Positions 24,685 to 37,421 of a DNA stretch of 64,000 bases are shown here, piece after piece (the first letter of the stretch is position 1; the number at the start of each line of letters is the position of its first letter). The notes under the pieces are model-generated. The model was not told where the DNA came from. It worked only from the letters and a program-made list of their open reading frames with translations, and ran no database searches. This stretch comes from Climacteris rufus (Eukaryota; Chordata; Aves; Passeriformes; Climacteridae). Location of the stretch: contig VZRZ01006570.1 in NCBI GenBank assembly GCA_013398175.1, forward strand, positions 1-64,000, given 5' to 3'. The position numbers and the translations under genes are program-made.

Positions 24685-27600
24685 CCTTAATGCTATTGTT
24701 AAACCTTGTAATTATTATGCAAATGAACTGCTGCACTTTAAAAAAGGCCAAGCAGAGGAAACAACAACTTCATATTTTGTCAAACATGAAAATAGGCCCC
24801 TTACATTTTTAATTTTTGTTTTCTTTTTGAACTCAAATGTTGTTTGGGAAAGACAGCATACTGGGAAGAAAAATTAAATTTTTGGTGTTGAAAGAAGGGC
24901 TATCTCTGTACAGTAACAGTGTGCCTATTACATCATTTATTTGGTTTTCTTCGTCTGACATCAGTTGTTTAGAATGTCCATGTTCTAATAGTAGACCTTT
25001 TTTAGAAAAATGTCCTCAGGAAAATGTAGAAGTTATGAGAGGGAGCTTGATGCATAGATTCTTGTGTTACTGGTGACTCATCTGGCCCCATAAAATGGAT
25101 TAATCTAGAAATTGCTAGGATCATGTTGGATGATACTTCCAGTTCTCTCAGTATGGAGAGCAGATTCCTCTTCCCTTTTATTTACACACTTACTGTATAT
25201 ATATATCAAAGTTATAATCTTGTTTTTCCTTCATCCAGTTATCTAAATCTGGTTTTAAATCTTCCCCAAGATTTTGTCTTCTAGACTTGTATACTTTCCC
25301 TTCTCAGGATGTTCTCCAGTGATTCTATGGCCAAAATTTTATATAGAAGTTCAAGTCTTCCAAACACATGTCCCAATAGCTCAGGAAATTGCACAAGTCT
25401 GTTATTTCCATTACAAGTTATATTCCAGTTTATGTGAACCACATTGATTACTGTTTTTTCTAATTATATTAAATATATTTTAATTGCTATTACATTTGTG
25501 ATGTAGTATAGCTTTTAGATTTTTTTCCACAAACATTTGTCTAGAGTCTTTTTCATCCACCTCTATTTGTGTAGCAGGTAGGTCTTGTTTAACTGTGAAA
25601 ACCTGTGTTTATCCTGTTTAAAAATGCATCCTGTCTTGTTTTCTTTATTTTTTTAGTTGGTATTTAAAACGTTATTCTGTTGACCATGCTTAAAAAAGTC
25701 TTCATGAATTTTAGCACTTAACGACAAAAGCAGAAGATATGCAGCTGATCCGTAAAGGACTGCATCAAATCAAGCCTTGGTGTCAATGACTGGCTCCCTT
25801 CTATATGAGCTGCAGTTCAACCTTGAACTTCCTTCAGGATCTTATTATGTTGAAATACAATTATGTGTATGTTATCTTATTATCTGTGCAGTAGACCTGC
25901 ACAGATGAGTATAGGACATGAAAACAGTCTTGTTGAGCTAAAAGCACAAACCTGGAGAATGTGTGCCACGATTAAAAATTGAGAAATGCATATAATGCAT
26001 ATTCTACTAGGAAGCAAGACACATTTCAGTAGAAGAATACAAAACTCAGCATTGGTGAGCTAGGGAATTAGTCCCACACAGTTGTCAAAAGTAATTATCA
26101 AAGGACTATAACACTTCATAGGACTAAGCAATTTCTACAGTAAGTTTGGCTTTTAAGTATATTTATTTATAATAAACTTAATTTTTAGAGTGTACTTTTT
26201 AATTAGGGAGAAAGAGTTTTTTTCTACTACTGAAAATAATTGAAAATATCAGTGGGGTATATTTTAGTAAATGTTCTACTTAAGGGAACCAGAACCATTG
26301 CATCATCTCTTCAGATCCATGTCAAATGTACACCTGAAAGAAAATCTCTGGGGATGTTTCACTGAGTTTCAAATCCTTTAGTCATTACACTTTAATTTAA
26401 TTTAAACTTTATCTTATCCTGGTAATATATACCTCTATTAACAGCAAATGTGAACTGGTAGAAACTCCTAATTTCAGTGTTAAAAAGACATTATTAGGAA
26501 TTTAGGAATGATTCTATGCAGTATGAATTACAAATAATTAGTTTCAAATTACTTAGTTCTGTGAGACTCTTTTGCAAATCAGAATAGCACTGCTGCTCCA
26601 AATTATCTGGGAAACTGGTGTTATTTGTTTAATGTAAAGCACAGCCAAAAGGGCACAAAAGGGCTCTGAATGTGTCAGCACAGCTTTGTTAGTAACAGAA
26701 TGGTATGAATGGGTCAAGGCACAATATGGTACATGTGCATACAAATACCCATGCAAGTGAGCATAGAAGTTAAAATCCTTAAGTTTTTCCTTCTCCTGCA
26801 TGTATAAATATGTATGAATCCGTTTCAAACCCCATGTTTTTGCAGCAAATCTTTTAAACTACTCAGGAATGTAGTTTTAGCCTGATGTCAAAAATTCTCC
26901 TAGATTCCTCTGCAAGTTTATGAAATTCAATAAGAGTACAAAGCAATGATTCTAGATCTTCCAGCATTATAAATAAATGAAACTAGAAAAGGTTTCCAAA
27001 CATAATCACTAAAGGTAATACTCATATAAGGAATTCTGTTTCTTTTCCTGGCTAGGAAATAGCAAGATATTGAAAACTGGGCAGAATGAGCAAAGGAAGA
27101 GGCACAAATGTTGATAAAAAAACCCTCAGAAAAATTTTCATTAGATCAAGGAGGTTGTTAACAAGGGTGAAGGATGGTCTTAAAACGTTTGTTTGTTTGA
27201 ATGATGATCTATCTAGTTTCAGTTCTCCAAGGCAAAGCTGTCAGCCAAGGTTGGGGAGCTGTAAAATCAGAAATGCTCACAAAAACCACACCATGTTAAT
27301 ATTGTTCACCTGGATAACATGACCTGTAACTGCTGCGGATAGACCAAATGAGTAAAGATCAGTTATACTAAATTTAAGGAACACTTTTTTCTTCCTTTTT
27401 ATTTTGTTTTCCTACCTCTTATAAGGTGATCAGTGTATTACATTCTAATGCTGTAGTCCATAGACTTACTTCCATGTTTATTCGTCATCTTAATATGTGC
27501 ATCAGAATGGGGAAATTAACAGCAAGACAGTACGATTGAATAAAACCCCCCAGACTAATCCAGTATTTTCTGCCAAAATATCAGTGATCTATTCATGAAA

Positions 27601-29148
27601 CAACTAGCACGAGAGTTTGTCTTCTGTAATTGTTTTCAGAGTGATTTAGTACATCTCTTACAATCAAAGATTGAAGAATCATCTTTCCCAAATTGCCATG
27701 TGTGTGTTGGTCAACAGTCTAGTATGGACAAATTCAGCTGTCAGAGAATGGAATGAGACTACCTGGACATACTCTGTATGGCTTTGTGCTCAACACTCAT
27801 GAAATTTGTAATTCCTGCATGATTTTAGTTCAGTTCCTGATGAGAAATTGTTGTCAGACAACCAAGGAATATCCATTACCACATACAGTCCATTATACTG
27901 TTTAATCCATTAATCTCATTATTGTATTAAGCAATAATACAAATAATGTGTTATATTAATATATTTTTCATATAGAAGTAAGAAACACAGTAAAAGTCAC
28001 AGTCAGACAAAATTCAATATGTAGTACACCAAAAGGCCATAGTTTATATGATACAGTGGTTGCTGTTATAGAATTTTAATGTGTTTTTTTTTTTTGGCCA
28101 GGTGATTTTCAGTCAATGATGCACTGTATGTATTTAAATAAAAGAATTCTGTAGTAAAGAAAATTATTGTTGAACCCTTTAGCAAAAAACCTTTGTACTA
28201 GTGATAGCAGGAATAATAATTTATTTTTTTCCATTGTCATTATGAATTAAAAAAATACTGTCATAGTTCAGAAAAATCATATAAAGGCCATAAGAAAAAT
28301 ATTATTTTCTAGAGGTCACTGCATGGAAAGGAAAAAACACAGAATTGGAATGAATTTCCTCACTTCTAATGCTGTGCTATTTCTGCAGATTTTATTTGTC
28401 ATTTGCTCGATGGTTTTGATTTATTTTGTTTTTAGCTTGTAGAACAGATACGGCAAAAAGTGTTCTTTCTCCTTCAGCCCTCTCTCTCTCATATGTATAC
28501 AAATACATGCACAGACAGATACAAACAGAGCAAATCTTCGTCTTCTTATTCCCCCACTTTATTTTAAAATGTTATCAAATGGTTTGCCAACACAGTTTTA
28601 TGAACTTGATGTCATTCAAGCCCTGTCACTTAGAGTACTTCTGTAAGTTCCTTTCAAAATTATAGGTAACAACTTGGCAAGTAGGAAGGGCAGTCTATTA
28701 CAGATTTGTTGCCAGAATTGTCTAGAGCAGGTGTGAATGTATGTGTGGCACGGTATGCTTTATAACGTTCAATGGGCTTCTCTTCACAACACCTTTTCAA
28801 AACAAGAAACATGCTTTTATTTCTATTTCACACACGACGGATAAAGCTAGACTTCATAGCTTTGTTGCATAAGGATTCATCTTATTGTTATAAGTCAAAA
28901 AACATTTTAAATTTGGGCTCTTAATTTAAATTTGTAGAATGGTACTTGATTGAGACAATTGACACAAGTTGATCAGGAAACTCTGCCATAATAAAAAAAA
29001 AACAGTGGACAGACTAGTTCTTGAACACAGTAGCAGTCTGAGGCTCCAAAATCTTTTATTTCTGCCACTGACCATTTAGGTGCAGCTGAACAAATCTTTT
29101 TACTTTACAATTCATCAGTTTCAATATCTTTTTCCTGCATTTGCATGA
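24685..29148. other. No recognised feature
   Basis: AT-rich DNA. It holds an octamer atgcaaat at 24717-24724, a short (TA)n at about 25195-25204 and a T run near 28084-28096. No gene or transposon recognised. Confidence 0.55.
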
Positions 29149-29298
29149 AATCATTGAACAGCTTGTGTTCGAAGGGGCTTTAAATATCATGTACTTCCCA
29201 CCTCCCTGCCATGGACAGTGACAACTTCCATTAGACCAAGCTGCTCAATGTCCCATGCTATCTGGCCATGAGCTTTTCCAGGGACGGGGCAACCACAG
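29149..29298 (-). repeat. CR1 LINE 3' end (antisense), left part
   Basis: Starts with aaatcattgaacag, a diverged complement of the CR1 terminal repeat, followed by blocks equivalent to 'ccctgccatgg', 'ttccattagaccaagctgctcaatgtccca' and 'gggacggggcaaccaca' of the antisense CR1 3' UTR. It is cut at 29298 by an inserted LTR and resumes at 30006, so both parts are one copy on the minus strand. Confidence 0.85.
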
Positions 29299-30005
29299 TG
29301 TGCTAGTTTGAAAACAAACCAGCAGAGGAATTAAGCCCGCACAAATATATTGTGAGAGATTCCAAAGCAGAACTACAATTTAATAGGAGAAATTAAAATA
29401 ATGCAGTAATACCATAACACCAGCCTAAATAAAGTTGGAATGCAACCTGTCAGCCTGTTGGTCAGGGTGGTGATAGCAGTCCAGTTAAATAGTGGCTGCA
29501 GTCCTGTTGGAGTGATGGATGTGGTCTGGTTGAAGTGGTGATCCTGAGGAAAGGTCTGGTTTGTCTCTGGCGGTCCAGTGGTAGTTGTCAAGCTCCTGTC
29601 CTCTGGGAATCCGGAGGAAGTCGTGCCTTGTGGTATGTTCCAAGTCTCTTTTATATAGGTAGGGATGTTCAATTCCTCTCTTCAGGGCAGGGCATATTAC
29701 AATGAGATTACGTCATTTATGAGTCATTCCAGGAAGCCTTGATGGCCTCCCACAGTGTGGCTGCTGCTTCTCAGAGGGTGTTATCAGGGCTGAGTCACTG
29801 ATGTGAAGCCTTGCAGGGTTATCTCTCTTTCCTCTTTATCTAATGCCATCTCGAAGTCTGGAGGGTAAGCTGGGGAGGAGTTGGGGGTGGGGGTGTGCAG
29901 TGGTTAGCTGTTGTGCATGACCTGTCTTTAACAATTCATCAAGAGATGATGGAGATGGTGATAGAATACATATCTTTGGTTACATCTTCCATGTAACCCA
30001 AGACA
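29299..30005 (-). mobile_element. Solo LTR of an endogenous retrovirus, antisense, nested in CR1
   Basis: A 707-bp element runs from tgtgctagtttg to cccaagaca, flanked by cacag (29294-29298) and cacaa (30006-30010), a 5-bp target duplication with one substitution. On the minus strand it carries tatataaaag (complement of 29648-29657) and the polyadenylation variant attaaa (complement of 29379-29384) in the right order, so it points left. Removing it restores a continuous CR1 3' UTR, which confirms the boundaries. There is no retroviral coding sequence; the 99-codon minus-strand frame at 29373-29672 lies within the LTR and is not a gene. The last 33 bases are part of the duplicated segment described separately. 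Confidence 0.9.
29648..29657 (-). promoter_or_regulatory. TATA box of the nested LTR
   Basis: The minus strand reads tatataaaag, a strong TATA consensus, upstream of the attaaa signal at 29384-29379, as expected for U3 followed by R in an LTR. Confidence 0.55.
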
Positions 30006-30239
30006 CACAACTTCCCTGGACAACTTGTTCCAGTGCCTCACCACCCTCACAAAGAATTTCTTCCTTATACAACATCTAAACAAACTTTTTTCAGTTGAAA
30101 GCCATTCTCCCCTGTCCTGTCCCTACGTGCCCATGTCAAAAGTCGCTCTTCATTTCTCTTGCAACCTCCTCCAGGTACTAAATGTGCAAGTCTGTCTCCA
30201 GCTTTCTTGTAACCTTCTTTAGGTACTGGAAGGTGCTAT
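29973..30239. repeat. 267-bp exact duplicate, copy 1
   Basis: Identical base for base, as far as I can compare, to 30241-30507. It spans the last 33 bases of the LTR, the target duplication and the following CR1 sequence. The copies are separated by one N. Confidence 0.9.
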
Positions 30240-30240
30240 N
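30240..30240. other. Single unknown base at a probable contig join
   Basis: One N separates two identical 267-bp stretches, the pattern produced when overlapping contig ends are joined without merging. Confidence 0.85.
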
Positions 30241-30507
30241 TCTTTGGTTACATCTTCCATGTAACCCAAGACACACAACTTCCCTGGACAACTTGTTCCA
30301 GTGCCTCACCACCCTCACAAAGAATTTCTTCCTTATACAACATCTAAACAAACTTTTTTCAGTTGAAAGCCATTCTCCCCTGTCCTGTCCCTACGTGCCC
30401 ATGTCAAAAGTCGCTCTTCATTTCTCTTGCAACCTCCTCCAGGTACTAAATGTGCAAGTCTGTCTCCAGCTTTCTTGTAACCTTCTTTAGGTACTGGAAG
30501 GTGCTAT
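30241..30507. repeat. 267-bp exact duplicate, copy 2
   Basis: Exact copy of 29973-30239. After 30507 the CR1 sequence continues (gaatgaccctggagcctcc), while after copy 1 comes only the N. The plus-strand open frames starting at 30025 and inside 30182-30490 therefore end in the same protein string. Confidence 0.9.
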
Positions 30508-30615
30508 GAATGACCCTGGAGCCTCCTTTTCCCTGTGCTGAAGCACCCCAAAGCTCTCAGCCTGTCTTCATACAAGAGGTGACACCTTCTTTGTGAAGAT
30601 GTCTATGATCTACCT

Positions 30616-32937
30616 GTGAAAAAGAAAGATTCTACTGTTAGCAGCAGAGGTATATTTATAGAGGTGTGAATTGCATGAAAAGTGTTCAGATTCCTTAGCT
30701 GTCATTTTTACAACCGTTTTCATTAGCAGCTGTGTTCAACTTAGTGTCTGTTTTTTCATGTTACAAACATTGGTCCTTGTGTTTTCTGAAAAGTACATAG
30801 CAGGTGGTGTGTTTTGATTTGTCTTTTTAGGTTGAGGTTGATCTAATCTGTTTTTCAAAGGAAAGATTTCTTTACCACAATTTTTGGTTAAACAAAAGCC
30901 ATTTGCAGGGTCTATGCAAAGAAATATTGTTCTGTATAATAGAAACTGTCCATGAGCCTTGTCTTGGATAATCATAATTGTGACTTACATGCTGCCAATT
31001 TGTGAGGGCTACCTTGCTGAGGGATTATGTTGATGCCATTAGAATGGCAGTTTCAAGATTCTGTAATGTGCTCCAACAATAAAAATAAAAGATAATATTT
31101 AAAATTTAATCAAGTTTTTAATGTTCAAACATTGTTATTTGGAATAGTTGTCCAACCAGGATAAGAAAGTGAAGGGAGACTTTTTTGTCTCATTAAAGTT
31201 TCTGTCGTGGAGTATTATAGTGCTTAAACCATCTGTATGACACCTAATCAGAAATGATGTGCATCCCTCAGCAAGATGTTATAAGGGGAAATATTGGAAA
31301 AATTTATTTTTATTAAAATGAATGTTGCTTGATTTGAATTAATATGGAAGGGGAAAATTGGAGTGAAAGCACACCTTTTGTGGACCCTTGTTTAAAGTGA
31401 AAAATATCTTCAAAAGTACATAGAAATGTGTAATCTCATTATGTTTAGGAGAAATGTGGAGCTCTATTTAATGTTCTGGGTTTGAAGGGTACTTTTTGAA
31501 CCATACTTTTAAAAGTACTTTTGTATTGTTCAAGAGCTGCAATATAGCCTTTATACCCACTGAAATAAATAAAAGGGATCCCACTGACTTTTCATATGCT
31601 AAAGTACTGCAGATAGAAAATTATAAATCTCAAAGGCCTTTAGTCAAAATGGACTTATCCCAATGCATTTCTCCAGAACATATCCTTTACTTGTCTTCTG
31701 ACTGCACAGCAATAGTCAACTTTGGCTTTTTCCTCTTCCCTTTGAACTCGGGGAATTCTCTTGCCTTCTAGCCAGTAAGCAGAAATCTTGACCCAGATGG
31801 CAGAGTTAAGTGTGAGCTCTCCACACGTTTTATATTCACAGAGTGGGATTTTATTTTGTCCTTAGCAATAAAGTGGAGACTATAGCAGAAGAGCTGCCAT
31901 GCAGTACACGGTCCTGAAGCAACAATGTCTGCAAAACAGATCACATAAATCTCAGTGACAAAGCTTGCATGGAGATAATAGGAGAACCAAAAGAATTTTA
32001 AAAAGGCACTGAGTTAAACATGAAAATTAAAGCTGTCAAGAGCCCTTTAATGTATGTTCATAACAATTTACATTAGCCAAGTAAAATCAGATACTGGAAA
32101 CACAGACAATGAGACCCAGAAAAAAAAGAAATAGAAGAAATATATGATTAGACATAGAATATTGGCACATCTGGTATCAATCAAATCCCAGCCTAAGTCC
32201 CATGAATATACTGAAAGAATATTCAGTAAGAGATACAAATAAAAATCCATTAACTTCTTTGTTCATATAGTCTCTGTTTGGTGTGTTTATGTGCTGTTTT
32301 TTCTATACATGAGCTCAGGGCCTGGAAGTACAAACTCGTGTGACTGTAGTATATGCCCTCAAAATATATTAGCAAAAGCTTTTGTGATGGTCATGAAAAC
32401 ATGTATCAGCACTAATCTTTTCAGAGGTTACATTTCACTATAGGAAACAACAGTGACATAAAACGCAGTTTACATGGATTTTGTATGTATGTTTTATGCA
32501 TGTAGAAAAGGCTGTATGCTAAATTCTGCTGTAACTGTGCATTTTCACTCAGTCTTGTGATATATTTGTGTTTTAGAGTATCTGAGTGTAGAGAATAAAA
32601 TTGCTCTGCCGAATATGTTCTTTGAAAACTTCACTCCTTGCTCCCTGTCTCCTGTACTCACCTATGTCAAGTATTCCTGTTTTTTTTTTTTTTGTCTCAT
32701 AAATTGTTTTCCCTCTGGGAGGTCTCAGTTTTTAAAGATAAAGGATTTGCTATTTCTCACATTGAAATCAATGCCAAATTTCTTCTGGCTTTGGTGAAAA
32801 CCTGCACTTTGCTTTCCTTGAAGTGAACGCTTTACCAGTTCTTTAGAATACCTACTTTTAGAATTACATATATCTCACCTTTATGAACAATGGATCATTA
32901 GCTCAATGTCAAAGAACAAACTTCTTAAAACAGCATT
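30616..32937. other. No recognised feature
   Basis: AT-rich unique-looking DNA. A run of T at 32679-32692 lies inside a short chance open frame. No exon or transposon recognised. Confidence 0.55.
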
Positions 32938-33488
32938 TAATTAGTATTCTCTACTCTGCTCAGATGAGACTCCACCTGGACTATTTCATTCAGCTGTGAA
33001 GGCCCCAGCATGAAGCACATGGACCTACTAGAACTGGTGCAGAGGAGGGCCATAAAGATGGGCAGAGGGCTGGAGCACCTTTCCTGTGAAGACAGGCTGA
33101 CACAGTTGGGACTATGCAGCCTAGAGAAGTGAAGGCACCAGGCAAACCTCACTGTGGCCTTACAGTAATTTAAAAAGGCTACAAGAAAACTAGAGAGGAA
33201 CTTTTGACAAGGGCGTGTAGTGAAAACACCATGTAGTAGTAATAGAAGTAGTGCTAATATGAATTAGACTGAAGCATAGTAGGGTGAGATTAGATATTAT
33301 GAAGGAATTCTTTCCTGTGATGATGGTGAGGCACTGAACAGGTTTCCCAGAGAAGCTGTGGATGCTCCATTCCTGGAAGCAAACAAGAACAGATGTGACA
33401 GGGCTCTGAGCTACCTGGTCTAGTAGAAGGTATCCCTACCAATGGCAGGGGGATTGGAATGAGGTGATCTTTAAGGTACCATTCTATG
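32938..33488 (+). repeat. CR1 LINE 3' part (sense)
   Basis: Sense CR1 3' UTR: ctctgctcagatgagactccacctgga, gcacatggacctactagaactggtgcagaggagggcc, then ctggagcacctttcctgtgaagacaggctgacacagttggg, and finally gatctttaaggtaccattctatg at the 3' end. A middle stretch (about 33150-33290) is diverged. It is plus-strand and 5'-truncated, which is usual because CR1 reverse transcription often stops early. The two minus-strand open frames here (32937-33152, 33290-33523) are antisense shadows. Confidence 0.85.
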
Positions 33489-36400
33489 CGTCCTTTTAGG
33501 ATTTTTAATAGGAAAGGATGCATCTTTGCTGAACTTGACTTCTTTCACACAATAACTTGAAAAGTTCATCAATACTAGTGTCAAAGCAAGTGTAAGTGTT
33601 AGTGTTGTGGTTCAGTGACAGCATAACACAAAACTCTGGGACACTGTGAAATATATTAAAAATAGTAACATGACTGTAAAGAAAGACATAAAAGAAATAA
33701 AAAAGTAGACAGGAATTTTGTTTTCACCTGTTCACACATTAGATTTCACTATGTAGTTTCAGGTATATCTGGTAGCGTCCAGTTTTTCATGAGAGAGAAG
33801 ACTATCAGAAAATCGGAGTTGGAATGGCTGAGGCTTTGTTCCTGGCATTTGATAGGTAGCTGAAAATGGGGATTATAGCTGGGTTTTGGAAGCTATTCAC
33901 AAGAGGTGGCTTGAAACAGCCTGGTTTGCATTTTATTCTCTTGGCTCCTAGCATGAAAGAAAGAATGAAGACTACACGGAAAGCAGTTTGTCACATTTCA
34001 TCTATATGGCAACTAGGAATGGCAGAATTGAGACTCTGGAGAGCTAAGGCAAATTTTCCAGACGCAAACTTATAAACTAAATTCAAGTACTCGATCTGCT
34101 CTGAAAAATATTAAGGCTTTCTACAGTGTTCCTACTTTTATCCTAGATCAAGAACCTGTAGTTTCGTCTTACTGAAACTGTTGGCTGGTTTGTATTGATA
34201 ATATTCCACGTATTTGAGATTCTAATTCTGTCACTTCCCAGATTTTCTGTCACTTCTGTGCATGCCTACAATTATTTTGCTCTTCAATTACATTGGTAGC
34301 ATCCTCACACAGACTTCTACAGAAGGCATCTTCCCGCCCTGTGCCCATACTGCTTTTGAACCTTTCAAATAACACCCCAGTAACTCATCCTAATTCTTAC
34401 TGGAGATCTTGCAAAATATTAGATTCTTTTCCCATATAATAAAGATCATTTTTCTGAGCAGGTTTTTCCCCAAACTATCTAGATGATTAAAAAAATGGTT
34501 AGAACAAAATAAGGAAGATGAAAATCCAGTGGAGTTTAAGCTAAAGGTTGGTAATTTTGTGAAATGTATGGGCTCATACAGACTCTTGTAATAGTTGGCA
34601 GTTGAAAGTATTGATCCTGGATGTTTCTCATAGTCCTACATCTCCTCAGAAGTCTCACCACAGAGACTAAACCTTGTTGTAAGTCTAAATTTCCATGAAT
34701 GTAAGGTGTAACATTTTTCGAAGTGCATTTTGATGTGCTGGTTTTTATCCAAAGGTTGACTGCCTCCCTCTGCTAGCACTTTCCTCTGCAGTTTTGAGAG
34801 TTCCAAGAGTAAGAATTTGATGTACTTATCTCTTGCTAAAATGTCTTCTGCCATCCTCTGCATTTTATAGTGCCTTTTATGCAATTCTGGTTACTTCAGC
34901 ACCAAACTTTCCTTTTAAAATTTCAAACATGGAAATAGCTTTTACGGCAGTGTTTGGGAAACGATTTCCTCAGTTACATGTGATGATTTAGGTTTCCTGA
35001 TGCCTCTTTTCCGATATTAGGTTGAGTGTTACTAACACTTAAACAAATTACAAACTTCTGCTTAGTCATCCTTTTCTTCCCATGGTTCATACATAGCACT
35101 ACAATGAAATATTTTGAGTTATGTTAGATACTACTGTAAAGAACTTCCTACATACAGTGAAATCCTTATCTCCTAGAACTTGCTTACATTATTGCCTACC
35201 AGCAAGTTCACAGTTTTTTCACCCCAGAAGACATTTTGTTTTCTTCTTCCAAAAGACCAAGAATTGTGCAAAAATAAGAACCATGTTTCTTAGTAATAGC
35301 TATACAACAATAGCTACTACCTTAATAATTTCATTTTTTTTCTTAGATGGATTATTTCTGACATTCTTGATGACAAATATGTAATCTGTCCTTCGCAAAC
35401 TTAATAACTCTTTATGCTTTTGCAAATTCCATGTAGGCAGAATTTTGTCTTTAGGGGAGATTTTTAGTGTAAAGATTTGAAATTTCGATAATATTCTTGG
35501 TATCTGGACTGGGGTGGAAACATCAGAGATTAATTATCGATCTGTATATAAGTGACATTTACATGAAACATAAGCACATAATTTATTAGTTGATTTCATC
35601 CTGGTTGATTGCGCCAGTGAATGGTATACAGTGAGTAGGGGAGGGAAGTTGTTGGTCCCTGTTCAGCAGCAAAGTTTACTCCCTTGCTTTACTTTGTAAA
35701 TAAGTGACTTACACAAAAAAAAAGTGAAAACTGATAGTATTTTTCCATCTCTGGCAGCACAAAGATATTGCTGAAGAGGTTTATGTTGAATATTTTTGAT
35801 GTGTAAGTGCGCAGAGAATGTCCTTCTAAATGCAAAAAAAGGTGCTATTTTTAACATAATTTTCATTTATGAAAATCATAGAAGAGGAATATTTTGATCA
35901 GTTGTAGTACGTGTGTAAGACTCAACGGTGTTTAACTCTCAAGACTGATAACTTACTGAATTATTTCAAGACCTTGAACAGATTCCATAAAACAAAGTGC
36001 TGGTAGTTGTTACCAACTGTGTATGGTGTTTTGTAATTTTGTTTTAATAACGCTATTAGTATTCACCAAGGTGAGTTACATTGAGTGTGCTTGATAATAC
36101 GTGTATTACATATTGCAATACCCAATACGAACGGAACAAAATGAAGTAATTATTACAAAGCTTACTAATTTAGCACTCACACTCAAGTCTTCTTTGGCAT
36201 TGCCTTTGAGTTATAGTATTGAAAATAGAATTCATCTTACCGAATTTGAAGGACTGTGATTGTTATCTGAAAAAAAAATGTCAGCAAGAGAGTAAGAAGC
36301 AGCCAGAAATTGATTAACAGACTTCATAGTGGGTTCTGTATCTGCCTTTTTAAATGCATAAGGGTACTTATGGGAAATAATTGTATCCTATTCTGTTTCA

Positions 36401-37367
36401 GTACTCTAGCGCTAATGCCTAATTTTATTTATTTTTTTTTAATTCCCCCTTGAAAGCCAATGTCAATGGCAGCTTAAAAATGAGACATTTTAATTGTATT
36501 TAAAATTCCTACCAGAGATGTGCATACATAAAAACATCTGCTGGGTCCTTGAAGCCTTCAGCGTTGGAAGGAGTAAAATCTCTATATTCTTGGTCAGGTC
36601 TGGTGTCCACATTTTGGCTCTACAATAGTGAAAGAGACTTCTTCAGTTACTGCAGAGACAGAACCTGAACGGAAAAGAGATGAGAGACAGCCAATAGCCA
36701 AGGCTATTGAAACCTGCAAGAAAAAATTGGATTCCATCCCTATCCTAAAACTAAACCAAACTAATTTTTTTTAATCCCTGAAAGGAGTCCCAAAATCTCA
36801 TTTGCAGAAGTGCTGACTACTTGCAGTTAAAATGGAAAATGATGCAAGCAATCTTTTGAATGTGCTAAGTGATATATGCTGTTGAATTCTCTGAAAACCC
36901 CAAAGTTTTGATGTTTTGACTTGGGCAGTCAGAGTTTATGGTTATGTTTGACATTTCTTGCATGTCTTTATGACTGAATTTTGGAGATTCTTCCCCTATT
37001 CTCACAAGAATGAAATATGAATATGGGATGCTTACATGCAGTAACAGAAATCTCATTGTATGTGTGTAATATTAGGAAAAAAAATAACATTTTAGTACTG
37101 AATCCTAAGTAAAGCATGGACAAAACCACAAGGAGTAAATTAATACTGAACCTATATTTACATAAATTCATTCCAACATTTCAGTGAAGTAAATGATACT
37201 TTGAAAAAGAAACAAAAACGGTGTAATCTCCAACATAAAATTTCTGTGTTGAAATTGAAATGTATGTCCACTTGTGTGCATCAAGTACGTCACTTGTGTG
37301 ACACTGCAAACTTATAATTATTCTATTTGTGTTGAACAAAAATTTTGCTATGTTATGCTATAGGATT
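33489..37367. other. No recognised feature
   Basis: AT-rich DNA, repeat-poor. A minus-strand frame of 82 codons at 34636-34884 looks mildly protein-like but matches nothing I know. No splice-bounded exon seen. Confidence 0.5.
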
Positions 37368-37421
37368 TTCACCCTATAGTGAATATAGTGAATATTCACC
37401 CTATAGTGAATATAGTGAATA
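37368..37421. repeat. 27-bp perfect tandem duplication
   Basis: The unit ttcaccctatagtgaatata plus gtgaata occurs at 37368-37394 and 37395-37421 with no differences. Within each unit tatagtgaa is itself repeated as tagtgaata, and the junction contains the palindrome tgaatattca. Confidence 0.9.

Larger units (their letters stand above)
30006..30615 (-). repeat. CR1 LINE 3' UTR (antisense), right part
   Basis: Continues the CR1 copy interrupted at 29298: cttccctggacaacttgttcc, gtgcctcaccaccctcacaaagaatttcttcctta and, after the duplicated block, gagcctccttttccctgtgctgaag and ctctcagcctgtcttcata. It fades out near 30615. Because of the duplication, the 3' UTR segment 30011-30239 appears a second time at 30279-30507. 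In a true chromosome it is probably present once. Confidence 0.85.
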
